A stretch of DNA of 19,694 nt from positions 1 to 19,694 of the forward strand of contig CALFYV010000164.1 of the NCBI GenBank assembly GCA_937952395.1, in the 5' to 3' direction. The notes below the pieces were generated by a model. The model was given only the letters and a program-made list of their open reading frames with translations. It had not been told where the DNA came from and searched no databases. Below are positions 6,553 to 16,400 of the stretch, in pieces. The DNA is from an uncultured Bacteriovoracaceae bacterium (GTDB lineage Bacteria; Bdellovibrionota; Bacteriovoracia; Bacteriovoracales; Bacteriovoracaceae). Both the position numbers and the translations under genes were made by a program. The first letter of the stretch is position 1, and every line of letters starts with the position of its first letter.

Positions 6553-6765
6553 ATGAATAATCTTGCAACAGACATGAAGCTTTCAAAGCAAGCATTGGGT
6601 GCCCTGATGATGGCACTACAGAAGTCTCTTCTAGAGCAAAGTGATATCGTTCCTGTCTTGGAAGGGTTTGATTTTATTATCAAGGATGCCGAACTATTTG
6701 TGAAGAACCCGCCACTTGTTAAGTTCGATGCAGATGGCGAGTGGCTTGGCGATGCCGAGGTATGA
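6553..6765 (+). CDS. Small phage protein of unknown function (70 aa)
   Basis: A 70-aa acidic protein with a good ribosome binding site. It has a hydrophobic helix KQALGALMMALQKSLLEQ (residues 12-29), then DIVPVLEGFDF and LFVKNPPLVKFDADGEW. I do not recognise a named family; the pattern looks like a conserved small protein of T4-like marine phages, but that is an impression. No zinc ligands, signal peptide or membrane segment are evident. It overlaps the zinc-ribbon gene by 14 bases, which places it in the transcription-related block ahead of the sigma factor. Confidence 0.65.
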   Translation: MNNLATDMKLSKQALGALMMALQKSLLEQSDIVPVLEGFDFIIKDAELFVKNPPLVKFDADGEWLGDAEV

Positions 6766-7000
6766 TTTCACATGTCAAGAATGCTCTGAAGAATTTGAAG
6801 TTTTTCAGGGCTTTAATGACACCGCACAATGTCCGAAGTGCGGCTCAGAACATTGTAAAAGATCTACAGCTTATAGTTTTAGCGTTAATCTGGCTCAAGG
6901 TGGTAGAAAGCCAAAGGTTGGACAACGAGTTAACGATTTTATAAAAGAAGCAAAAGAAGAACTTAAAGAGCAGCATAATAAACTTAGGGAGGACAGATGA
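6752..7000 (+). CDS. FmdB-type zinc-ribbon protein
   Basis: An 82-aa protein starting MPRYDFTCQECSEEFEV, the classical opening of FmdB-family putative regulatory zinc ribbons. Four cysteines in two pairs (C8-x-x-C11 and C27-x-x-C30) can bind one zinc ion. The C-terminal half (GRKPKVG then a lysine/glutamate-rich helix, residues 51-82) is charged and probably a helix or coiled coil. ATG 6752 is chosen because it gives the family's exact N-terminus; the open frame extends 12 codons further upstream without family support. FmdB-type proteins are small and poorly characterised; binding to nucleic acid or protein is likely. The gene's TGA overlaps the ATG of the next gene. Confidence 0.85.
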   Translation: MPRYDFTCQECSEEFEVFQGFNDTAQCPKCGSEHCKRSTAYSFSVNLAQGGRKPKVGQRVNDFIKEAKEELKEQHNKLREDR

Positions 7001-7332
7001 TCGAGATTGATTACATTTTGGTTTTATGTATTGCCTCTGTGGTCCTAAATATATTTTTAGTTTGGTATTCAATAAGACTAATTAGGGAGCTTACAGAAGT
7101 ATCCACCTCCATTCAGCAGCTTTTTATTGATGTAGATATCTTTTATGCTCACCTAAAAAGGGTATACGAGCTAGAAATGTTCTACGGTGATCAAACATTG
7201 AGTAACTTATTGGCTCACACTAGAGAGCTTAGACAGCGCCTCAATGAATATAAAGTGATGTTTGCTTTATTAGAGGACGAGGAAGAAGAGGAGAATCTTG
7301 TTGATGAACCAACCAGTAATGAAGAGGCGTAG
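6997..7332 (+). CDS. Small single-pass membrane protein
   Basis: A 111-aa protein with one hydrophobic segment near the N-terminus (about residues 6-25, YILVLCIASVVLNIFLVWYS), positive residues just after it (R27, R30) and a helical cytoplasmic-looking part with YGDQTLSNLLAHTRELRQRL (63-82). The tail (about 92-111) is strongly acidic with a run of E and D residues. I do not recognise the function. It is probably an inner-membrane anchored phage protein. Its start overlaps the zinc-ribbon stop as ATGA, and the sigma factor start lies inside its 3' end. Confidence 0.7.
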   Translation: MIEIDYILVLCIASVVLNIFLVWYSIRLIRELTEVSTSIQQLFIDVDIFYAHLKRVYELEMFYGDQTLSNLLAHTRELRQRLNEYKVMFALLEDEEEEENLVDEPTSNEEA

Positions 7333-8017
7333 AAGAAGAAGAAAATCAGGTAGAAAGTATTTTACTCAAGATCATGAAGATGCAATTGTGCGTTTTTGTT
7401 CTTCGGAAGATCAAAAAGAACGATCAATGTTGTATGAAAAGTTTATCCAACCAGCTTTTGATGAGATGGTGGATAAAATTGTATTTACCTATAAGTTTAC
7501 AACGCTACCTAATATTGATGAGCTGAGGGATGAATGTAAGGTGTGGCTAACCACGGTACTGGACAAGTACGACCCTAATAAGGGATCTAAAGCTTTTTCA
7601 TATTTTAGTGTCATCACAAAAAATTGGTTCATTCATAAAGTTAAAAAAACCACTAAGCAACGTAACAGAGAAACTCAATACGATGAGCTATCTAACGAGG
7701 CAAAGTTAAAGTACTTAGCAGATTATATCAAGTACGACACAGAAAGAGAGCAGCAAGAGTTCTGGACTGCGCTCTGGAGAGAGATCGATTCTTGGGATAA
7801 CCCAGACCTAAAAGAAAATGAGAAAAAGGTATTAAACGCAGTTCAGATTTTATTGAATAGCTCAAACAATATAGAAATTTTCAATAAAAAAGCTATTTAC
7901 TTATACATGCGAGAAATAACTGGGCTCAACACAAAACAGATTGTAAACAACTTGAACAAAATGAGAGTAAAGTATCGTGTGTTTAAGCACAAGTGGGAAG
8001 AAGGCGAAGAACCATGA
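7304..8017 (+). CDS. gp55: T4 gp55-like late sigma factor
   Basis: A 237-aa protein resembling gp55, the sigma-70-family factor that directs host RNA polymerase to phage late promoters. Key stretches are YFTQDHEDAIVRF (residues 19-31), AFDEMVDKIVFTYKF (about 52-66) and YDPNKGSKAFSYFSVITKNW (about 87-106), which match sigma region 2 of this group and its promoter melting and -10 contact segment. The C-terminal part (about 190-237) looks like a helix-turn-helix followed by a charged end. It is longer than T4 gp55 (about 185 aa). The N-terminus contains six consecutive arginines. ATG 7304 is chosen, 10 bases after a purine-rich GAGGAG; TTG 7298, TTG 7301 and ATG 7319 are alternatives. Confidence 0.85.
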   Translation: MNQPVMKRRRRRRKSGRKYFTQDHEDAIVRFCSSEDQKERSMLYEKFIQPAFDEMVDKIVFTYKFTTLPNIDELRDECKVWLTTVLDKYDPNKGSKAFSYFSVITKNWFIHKVKKTTKQRNRETQYDELSNEAKLKYLADYIKYDTEREQQEFWTALWREIDSWDNPDLKENEKKVLNAVQILLNSSNNIEIFNKKAIYLYMREITGLNTKQIVNNLNKMRVKYRVFKHKWEEGEEP

Positions 8018-8301
8018 AAAGCACAACCGACTACTTGAAGAAGGCGATCACGAATATTGAAGCGGATAGAGAGATTACTAGAGAATTACTCGATGATGTA
8101 ATCCAATACATGAGCAAAGATGAGCAGCGCCATCGAGAAGTTGGGCTAACCGCTGCAAAATATGTTGAGACTTTGCAGAGATCGAATGAGCAGCTTGTTA
8201 AGATCGCCTCTCTTATGCAAAAAAGAGAATCAAATTCTGCCTCTTTGACAGAATCAGATAAAAATGAACTTTTTGACATGATAAAGGGAGAAACTTCATA
8301 A
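8014..8301 (+). CDS. Small helical protein, possible gp16-like small terminase subunit
   Basis: A 95-aa, mostly helical protein starting inside the sigma factor stop (ATGA). The central part QRHREVGLTAAKYVETLQ (residues 37-54) followed by RSNEQLVKIASLMQK resembles, in spacing and in several identities as I recall the sequence (RH-EV, T...N..L.K....M), the core of the T4 small terminase gp16, which regulates DNA packaging. The C-terminal LTESDKNELFDMI would match the end of such proteins. T4 gp16 is longer (164 aa), and no large terminase gene is visible here, so the role is a hypothesis. The gene ends one base into the hub-like gene (TAATG). Confidence 0.6.
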   Translation: MKSTTDYLKKAITNIEADREITRELLDDVIQYMSKDEQRHREVGLTAAKYVETLQRSNEQLVKIASLMQKRESNSASLTESDKNELFDMIKGETS

Positions 8302-9539
8302 TGCCTAAAGATACTAGACTAAGACCCATACCGGGATCAATGAACAATGATAGTCTAGATAGCTTTGGATCTTATTATTTCCAAGATGAGCTGGAGACTG
8401 AAGCAGCTTTGGAGAAGGCTGTTGATATCGCAGTTTTTCAAAACTCTGTTGGACTTCAGTTTCCAAGAAAAGCATTATGCGTCGCTGTCACAGAATATGA
8501 TGGACCGGCAGAAGATGTATACACCCCCGGATGGAATGCTAAGGTTAATATATTCGGTTACAATCAGAGAACGAGATTAAAAATTGCAGCACATGATGAC
8601 TTTATAGATAGTGACCTAGAAGTTCCTGATTTTAGTAAACCATTTCAACAAATGACAGACTCACAGAAAGCTGCTTTTAATATTTTAAACGGTGATGATA
8701 GAGCTTATTTCTCAGCCGCAGAGGTTGTTGATGTACCGTCGCCGGGTGATATAATTTGGATAGACTTTGAAGACAGAGAGAATTTAAGGGGCGGAATATA
8801 TCTCAAAGTTCATGAGCCTTTGTCTTTATTCCCTATCGTTAATAATTTAGAGGGTGGATTTGATACTTTTGAAAATCCTAATAGGTCGCCAAACCCTCCC
8901 GACGTTGATCCAAATGTTATGTTTAATCTTGAAGGGCAGATCGTCCCAGAGGAAGGGCTTTTTATATCTGATCCAATACTTTATGTACCAAGTAGAGTTT
9001 TAGCCGAATATGAGTTCTGGCAGGGAAGAAGGTCAAAGAGCTATTATCCAAATGGAGAAAACGACCCAGTGTTTGCAAAACTGAAAACATATTGGGACAA
9101 TACTAGATTTGGAAACAACTGGCAGGACAGGCCATGGTCCGCTGTCTATATCAGTTATATTTTTAGAGGAGACGACTTTCCCGCAAGGTCGTCTCACCAG
9201 AGCTATAGCAGAGAGGCTTTAAAAAATGGAAGAGGTGGAGGCTGGGGTCTTTACTCATTATTGAGAGAAAATGTACAATTAAGTGTTGGCGATGTTTTGG
9301 TAAAACCACGATACCTAAAGGGAACAACTTCTTCGCCTAGAGATAGTGAGGAATGGTGGTTTTCACACGGTGATGTTGTGTGGAAGATAGAAGGAGGGAT
9401 AGCTTACCTCGCGGGTGGCAACCTTTCTTCCACTTCAAAAATAAACATACAAATTAATTTAGATGCTAACGGAATTCCTGATCCAAAAGATTATCTTGTT
9501 GTACTTAAGAAGAATGCACAAAGAGTTGGGTTTGTATAA
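8301..9539 (+). CDS. Baseplate hub/spike-like protein with C-terminal DUF2272-type domain
   Basis: A 412-aa virion-type protein. The first part (about residues 58-170) contains GWNAKVNIFGYN (78-89) and VPSPGDIIWIDFED (145-158) followed by GGIYLKV, a pattern like the OB-fold domain of T4 gp5 hub proteins. The C-terminal part (about 265-405) resembles DUF2272: PWSAVYISYIFR (278-289), H299, SVGDVLVKPR (328-337), SHGDVVW (355-361) and AGGNLSST (371-378). DUF2272 is distantly like NlpC/P60-type cell-wall hydrolases in my understanding, but no cysteine is present near the WSA motif, so an enzyme role is uncertain. By position it would replace the lysozyme domain of gp5. A linker of about 90 residues rich in P, N and D lies between the parts. 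Confidence 0.65.
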   Translation: MPKDTRLRPIPGSMNNDSLDSFGSYYFQDELETEAALEKAVDIAVFQNSVGLQFPRKALCVAVTEYDGPAEDVYTPGWNAKVNIFGYNQRTRLKIAAHDDFIDSDLEVPDFSKPFQQMTDSQKAAFNILNGDDRAYFSAAEVVDVPSPGDIIWIDFEDRENLRGGIYLKVHEPLSLFPIVNNLEGGFDTFENPNRSPNPPDVDPNVMFNLEGQIVPEEGLFISDPILYVPSRVLAEYEFWQGRRSKSYYPNGENDPVFAKLKTYWDNTRFGNNWQDRPWSAVYISYIFRGDDFPARSSHQSYSREALKNGRGGGWGLYSLLRENVQLSVGDVLVKPRYLKGTTSSPRDSEEWWFSHGDVVWKIEGGIAYLAGGNLSSTSKINIQINLDANGIPDPKDYLVVLKKNAQRVGFV

Positions 9540-10429
9540 TGAGTTTTTTCAATAAAAGAAAGCCGATCAGAGATCTATCTGGGCTACCAGACGACACAAA
9601 GGTTCACGTAGAAAAGCAATTTGACGGGAAGAACACAAAAGAGATTGGGATTAATGGCCAGAACATGGCAGAGCCAGTTCCAATTTACGATCAGTCTGCA
9701 TCCGATACAGTTTTCATGGGCAGAAACAATTCTCTGGTAACACTTGGGCAACAGAGGTTTGGCCCAAAAGCAAATTCAAGTCCCGGTTCTCAAGTAGGTG
9801 AAATTCGTATGACAGCTGGTCTTATGGGTGCTACTAAAGAGGGGCCAAAATCAAACATTTATGTTGGACAAAATCCAAATGCTGATGCTGCAAGCTTATT
9901 TTTAACACAAGGCGGTGGCAAGGTAGATAAAAATCTTGGTTTAGCTGAAGGTGGTGTTGGGTTAGCGGAAAATGGATCGTCCGCTTTTATCTTAGCAGAT
10001 GCGATTAGGTTTAGGGCTCGTGAAGGTTTAAAGATTGTTACGGGGACTACACCAGATGAGCGTAACTCTTCCGGGGAAAAGATAATTTCTACATACGGAA
10101 TCGATCTTATAGCTGGAAATGATGATCAGACAGTAGAGCTAGAGCCTATTCCCAAGGGAACTAGACTCGTGCAGGCTTTGAAGAATTTAAACGATAGAGT
10201 TGATGAATTAAACGGGTTGTACAGTACGCTCGTCCTAGCCATTGCAAAGCACACTCACTTTGTTGGTGTAGTACCAACAACCCCGTCCCCAGATTTTGCA
10301 GTCGATGGTACAACACAATGTTTTATTCCAAGTTATGGACACAAATTGAATCTGTTTGTTGACGAACAAAATGCTTTGCAACCATATGGTTTCGATTGGA
10401 TCAACAGTAGATGGAACAAGGTTAATTAA
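9539..10429 (+). CDS. Baseplate/spike-associated structural protein
   Basis: A 296-aa protein whose start shares a base with the stop of the hub-like gene. It has a polar N-terminus, SDTVFMGRNNSLVTLGQ (about residues 55-71), a glycine-rich middle (LTQGGGKVDKNLGLAEGG and on, about 122-142), a strand-rich part with IRFRAREGLKIVTGT (156-170) and a helix VQALKNLNDRVDELNGL (about 210-226). The strand repeats and the location suggest a central spike or baseplate component. I do not recognise an exact family. No catalytic motif is visible. It is followed after one base by the giant structural gene. Confidence 0.65.
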   Translation: MSFFNKRKPIRDLSGLPDDTKVHVEKQFDGKNTKEIGINGQNMAEPVPIYDQSASDTVFMGRNNSLVTLGQQRFGPKANSSPGSQVGEIRMTAGLMGATKEGPKSNIYVGQNPNADAASLFLTQGGGKVDKNLGLAEGGVGLAENGSSAFILADAIRFRAREGLKIVTGTTPDERNSSGEKIISTYGIDLIAGNDDQTVELEPIPKGTRLVQALKNLNDRVDELNGLYSTLVLAIAKHTHFVGVVPTTPSPDFAVDGTTQCFIPSYGHKLNLFVDEQNALQPYGFDWINSRWNKVN

Positions 10430-10430
10430 A

Positions 10431-13400
10431 ATGGCAAATCCAAACAATAATCAAGCTATAACTCCACAGCCACTGCCACTTGGCAGCACCCCAGTTACTA
10501 CATCTGAATTAAACGAGATAAGGATGGCATTATCTGAAATAGTAACTGTAATGCAAGTTTCCACTCTTGTCAGTCCATCTGATTGGGCATCCTTTCCTCC
10601 GCCCGGTTTTGTAGATGAAAAAACTGGTGGAGCTATCGGACAATCATACTCTATCTATTATGGAGACGGAACCTACCGCCCCGGAGGTGGAGCAGGCAAC
10701 GGTTACCCAGTAACAATAAACACTGATTTCCAGCTTTTGTATGAATGGACCTTAAGAATACAAAACGCAGCAGCTAACTTTGATCTATCTCAATACCCTA
10801 CGTTGCCCGGATATGCTAACAGTCTTTTCCAAAATCCATATGTTGAAGATATCTTTAATCAAAACACTCAAAAGATAATAGATATTTTAGAGGCATATTA
10901 TACAGTAGAAGAAGAAGCTGACATCGATTCTGAAGCAGAGGCTGCACAAGAGGCTAGTGATAATTATGTTGAACCGCCCGTCACTCTCGATTGTAATGAT
11001 CTAGAGCAAACTGACGAACAAGGACCACCATGCCCTCCGCCTTGCAAGAATGATCCTAATGCTAGTAGTCCTAATTGGACAAATCTTACTGAAGAAGAGC
11101 CATTTTTAAATTCAAAAACATGTGAATACTCAATAACTTTAGACACAATATATCAAGGACCAAATAAACAAGTCTTGCTACAACAGCCTAACTATCTAAC
11201 GGTCGGCATTGAAAAGCTTCTTGAATTTTATGGGAAGAAGTCACAGCCATATACAAATGAGGAGGGCGATAATGTCGATCCTGTTCAGTTATGTGTTGAT
11301 GGCGGTGCCGATATAAAAGACATTTTCGTGTCTACAAGGGCTATGGTAAATGCTAAAGCACTGGTTGTCATTCCGTATGATGTGCTAAATTCTATAGAAG
11401 ACTTAGAGCAGCCAGAAAACATTCCTTCTAAGTTGAATCAACCTTTGTTTGTTGTTTTTAAAGGCGGAGGCGGTGGCCCAATTGAGCCAACTACTGGATT
11501 TTTGTATATCTCTCGAAAAGCTGCGCAAGCCATGGAAATTATGGCTCGCAGACAAGCAAGGTGGTTCTTTAACAATAATGGCCAGTTAAGCGAGCCAACT
11601 TTCAATCTTGATAACGAAGCCTTACTTGTAAGAAGATTCAGAACTGAGCTGAGAAACTTTCTCTTACAAAATGATTATAAATTTAGAAAGCCAGTTTTTC
11701 AAGGTAAGAAATGGCTAGAGGAAGTAGAGATTGGTTTCTCTGAGGATATGGAAATAGAGTATGTGAAGGCATTAGAGAAGGGTTGTGATAAGCCAGAGAT
11801 GCTTTTAAGAGGTTTCCAGTCCTTTAAAAACAAATTCCCAATGACAAATAAGAGAACCATGGGATTTGTTTTGAACATCCCCGATATATACGATGCCGCG
11901 ACTTCCTCTGGGGGCATTCAGTTTTCTGATTTTATAGAAAATTATGTTGGCTTTCCTAAGGTTAGTATTGTCACTGATGCCTCGGGTGCTTTTGCCGAAG
12001 ATCCTATTTGGTGTCCGCCCGAAGGACAGCCATTAGGGTTTGGCAATCGGGGAGAAGCTCCAGCTTCAGAAATTAATCTTGGCGAAGAACTTAGAGAGAT
12101 CAGCAAGTCTATCATGGATGAAGTTCTAAGTTTCCCAGACGCATTCGCAGATCGCTTTGCTGATGATGTCTGTGCTACTTTTGAAGGGAAAAGAAAAAAT
12201 GATGTAAAGTTAAATGATCTTGGCCAACTATCACTTCAAGCAGCCGATGCTGCCGTAAGGCAATACTTCTCAGGTGACAGATTTATTTCTAGGATACCAA
12301 TTTTGATTGAGCAAATGTCAACTGCGGATCCAGAACAAATATTTAAAGAGATTTTAGATAGTCTTGCCTTATGTGGTCTTTTCTCTATGCTGCAAGCCGC
12401 TTTTGAATGCTTGTTAGCAGACATTGATCCAAATGAAGCTTTGCAGGTAATGCTAACCGAAGCTTTCAAAGCAATGGATCAGGCAAACTTTGAAAAAATA
12501 TTTATTGGTCTACCGAGAGATATTCAGAGCCAAGTGTTTAATAATTTGGCAGATGAGTTTAAATCAATTCCACCGCCTTGGGACTCAGGGTATAGGGCTG
12601 GAAATCACAGTGGGCAAGGAATACGTGTTCAGCGTGTTCAGGCAGAAACAAACGAAGAAGCGCCAACTGGGAAGGTTCATAAACTTACAAAAGAAGAAGT
12701 TGTAAACGGAGTCCCTACCACAGTTAGTGCAACTACTGGAGTTGTCATAGAAGAAAGTGCTATTGGCAGAACTTACGGGAGTCCGGGCTCAATTGGTACA
12801 GCACTTGGTAATATTACCGGTTCTATTTTGGAAGCTTATCGAGATGCTTTATTAGACTTGATTCAAAACAATTTAATCGATTTAAATGCTCTAAAAGATC
12901 AGCTTATGTCTATTCCCGGTGCTCAAATTGTTGCTGATATTATTGAGCAAGCAGACTGTCCGGCACCGCCTCTGTTTACGCCTCCGCTACAAAATGTCTT
13001 AACAACTTTAGAGTTAGGGCTATGTCCTAATCATTTTGCAATAACTTTACCTAAGTTTGAAGGAGGTATATACAAGTATATACCAGATATATTTAGACTT
13101 ATTTTAAATGTAGCAAAAGAGTTGGTTAAAGAAATTGTCGTTAGATTAATAATCCTTATTGTTAAAAAGATAATCGAGATCCTGCTTGAGTCACTTTGCG
13201 CTCTTCTCCAACTAACTGGTGGTGCATTGGTTGATGTAATTACTGGGGGTAATAATCTTAAAGCAGCATTGGGCGGTGCTTTATGTGACGAAGCGTCCGA
13301 GGACGATATCAACAATGCAATGTATAGAACTTTACAGGCGTTGAACTTATCAGACTGTGCTGATCTTGGTACTGCTCCAACAGTAGAGGACGCTGCGAAG

Positions 13401-16400
13401 TTTACAGAGATTATTGCATCTATTCTGACAAATAACGAAGTCTTGGATTTAGTTCAGGGCGTGGCTTCTGATCAAACTAAGAGAATGGTTTCGAACGTTG
13501 TTACGCAACAAATTCCAAACATGTGTATGAGCCCATCAGATGTTGAAAATATGTTTAAGGCACTGGGTACAATCATTGATCCTAGCATTATCGAGCAAGC
13601 TCAATTTATAGATGATCCCGATGCGCCCGTGTGTGAGAACATTTGTGCAAGTCCGGAGCAGATGGAAATATTTGATTCTGCAAGACGTGCCGCTTTGATC
13701 AACAAGGGATTAACAGATGAAGAAGCTCAACAACAAATCAACAATCTTAGAGAAAGAGCAAAAGAGGATTTAGCCGATCTATCACGCTTATTACAGCGCG
13801 GACCTTTCCATGAGTTCCCAGATTTGATAGGTGGTGACCCTGATTGTCCTGACGATGGTGGGCCATGGACACCCGGTAAGCCAATTTTGCCAGAAGTTCC
13901 TATGGAAATGACTAAGGCTACTAGTGAGAGTATCCGAAGATTGTTTGACGTGATATCGGACAGACATGTACGAGACTTAGTTGGCAAAAGAGGCTTCCTA
14001 GATATGGTCTTAAGTGATTCAAATGGCCGAGGTCTGAAATCTCATAATGCAACCGTTTCTGGCCCGTTTGGCCAGCCTTTTGCAGAAGATTTAGATACTT
14101 TTCAGTTCTATGCGGATGACCGTCTTGACGATTCTGGGAGTAACACAGAACTAGACGGTTCAGACGTGAATGATTTAAGAACTACCGTCAGCAAGGGTAC
14201 GGGTGGTTTTCCTTTCACAGTGGCATCCTTGCTGGCGCACTATTATACTTCCTATAATCAAGAATTTCAATTTGAGCTAATAGCTCCGGGTGCTGCAACA
14301 AGCGACGGTCCAGAGACTAGCATGAGAGGCGAAGTAATAGTTGGTGACGAAAAAGGCTTACGCTGGAACGCTATAGAAGGCGTCAACTTCTATTACAGAG
14401 ATTATATTGAAAATGCACAAGAAAGTTATGCCATGAGAATGGAAGTATTTCATGCATTACGAGATCAAGATAACAATTGGCTTAACGATGATATTACCAC
14501 AACCAATATTTATGAAAATATTGAAGATAGTGGTGAAGAATTGGTTGCAAGTTACACAGTGCGAACTCCAATCTCTAATCAGGTCAGAGATCTTATCGAA
14601 AACATACCGGGAGCGAATGCAAATTTACCGTTACCCGCAAAAACTTTCAAGAATCTACTGCTTTCAAAGATTACTCAATACCAAGGGCATGGGAACGTTG
14701 GAGTCCTAAGCACGGCATTAGAGCTACAACATGCTTATCTTTTAGATGTTTATATGAGAAAGTTTTCACTACTAATAGCCAGTAATAAAGATAAAGAAGC
14801 GCAACCACTGCCGAACTCTTTCCAATACGGCTATGAGAAAGACCAACAAGTTGAGGCTGTCTATTTAGGTGGCCCAAACCTTGATAGAGACTTTTTCGAG
14901 AATAATCGGGAGTACTTCACAGCTACAACTTATGCAGAGGCGATTAATCCTATTACTGGGCCACCGACACAGCAAGTTATCTTTGATAGATTTGGAGGAT
15001 CTTATAAGAGCCCTCCATTCTACATGAAAAACCCAACAAGACAAGGATGGCTTGGTTTAACCGACAGGATGGTCCCAGAGCCTGATGGATGTGATCCAAT
15101 TGATGGGTCTGAGCCAAGAGAGCCGATATGTGACTTCACAGATCTCAAAGAAATTTATGGACAAATGTTAAATAAATATAAAGATGATCCGAGGCTGTTT
15201 ACGTCTCCAAGCTCAACTTGCCAAGCACAGCCATTTAACGAAGTATTTACTGGTGCAGCAGCCGCTGGCGTAGACGTAACAATCAGAGCAACAATAAGAA
15301 TCTTCATTATTGAAGCAATGCTGCGAGGAGCATCAGTCTTCTCTATTTATGGTCCAGATTGTTATGATAAGATATTAGCAGACTATATCATAGATCATAT
15401 CTCAAATGGCATACAGAAAGTTGGTGTATTTAATCTGCCAAGCAAGAAGTTCTTCTACTTGTTCATGGAGCAGATAGTTCAAATGTTTGGCAGACATGTA
15501 GACCTTGGAATGATCGAACCATCTGATGAAGAGCAGATAGCTTTAGATTATCTGAACGATCACCAGAGTAAAAATCAAATTATTCTTAGAGGTTCAAACC
15601 TTCTTTCAAAAGCAAAATATAATGAGAGGCTTTTCCCAATTATTCAAGAGGCTCTAGACAAAGAAGCTTCTGGAGAGTGGGAAGCGGGAATCAGAACACT
15701 TTTTAATCACTTTGTTCTAGAAGAGTTGGATTCTACATTTAAGCAGTTTGGGGATAATATATACCCTGATGGTGCGCCGATAAAGAATCTACACTCAATT
15801 TTCTTCGGTCTCTCTCCTTTTATTAGGGGCTCCGTTGAGAGTGGAATACCTGATGTTTGGAACGGCAAAACCGGCCAAAATTCAAACATTTATGAAGCAG
15901 ATTTTCTAACAGCAGATGCTTTCCCATATTTGTCAAAACTTAACAACGACTCAAGACTGGATAGCGTGGGCAACCATCCATTTAGATTAGAGAAGTATAT
16001 AAGGATTGTTGATAAGCCATTTGTAAACGATGGCAGTTCTAATAGTACTGTTTCGTTAAGAGCAGCTGCTTTAAAGAATGTGGTCAGTCCAGAAGAGTTT
16101 AAAAACTGGGTTCAGTCTTTAGACCCTAGTTTGCAATCTACTAATATGTCTGATTACTTTGCTTCGGTTAGTGTTGGTTATAGACTTGTCTTTGCTTCTT
16201 CGCTCTCTGATAGAGGCAATAGAGAGTGGGGCGGGTCCAACCTAGCACAGAACTTTATTAACGGCTTTGAAGATGCAGTTGAGCCACTGTACAATATTAC
16301 TTTCCAAGAGAAGACATTTAAAGTCCCGGCTAACACTTCAGTGTATGGTTCAACCGAATATGCACCAGATCATGAGTTCATGTACATGATCCCACTTGCG

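Noticed and set aside
13031..13987. Open frames on the minus strand within the giant gene
   Set aside because: They are antisense to a long clearly coding frame, have no recognisable protein features and no ribosome binding context.
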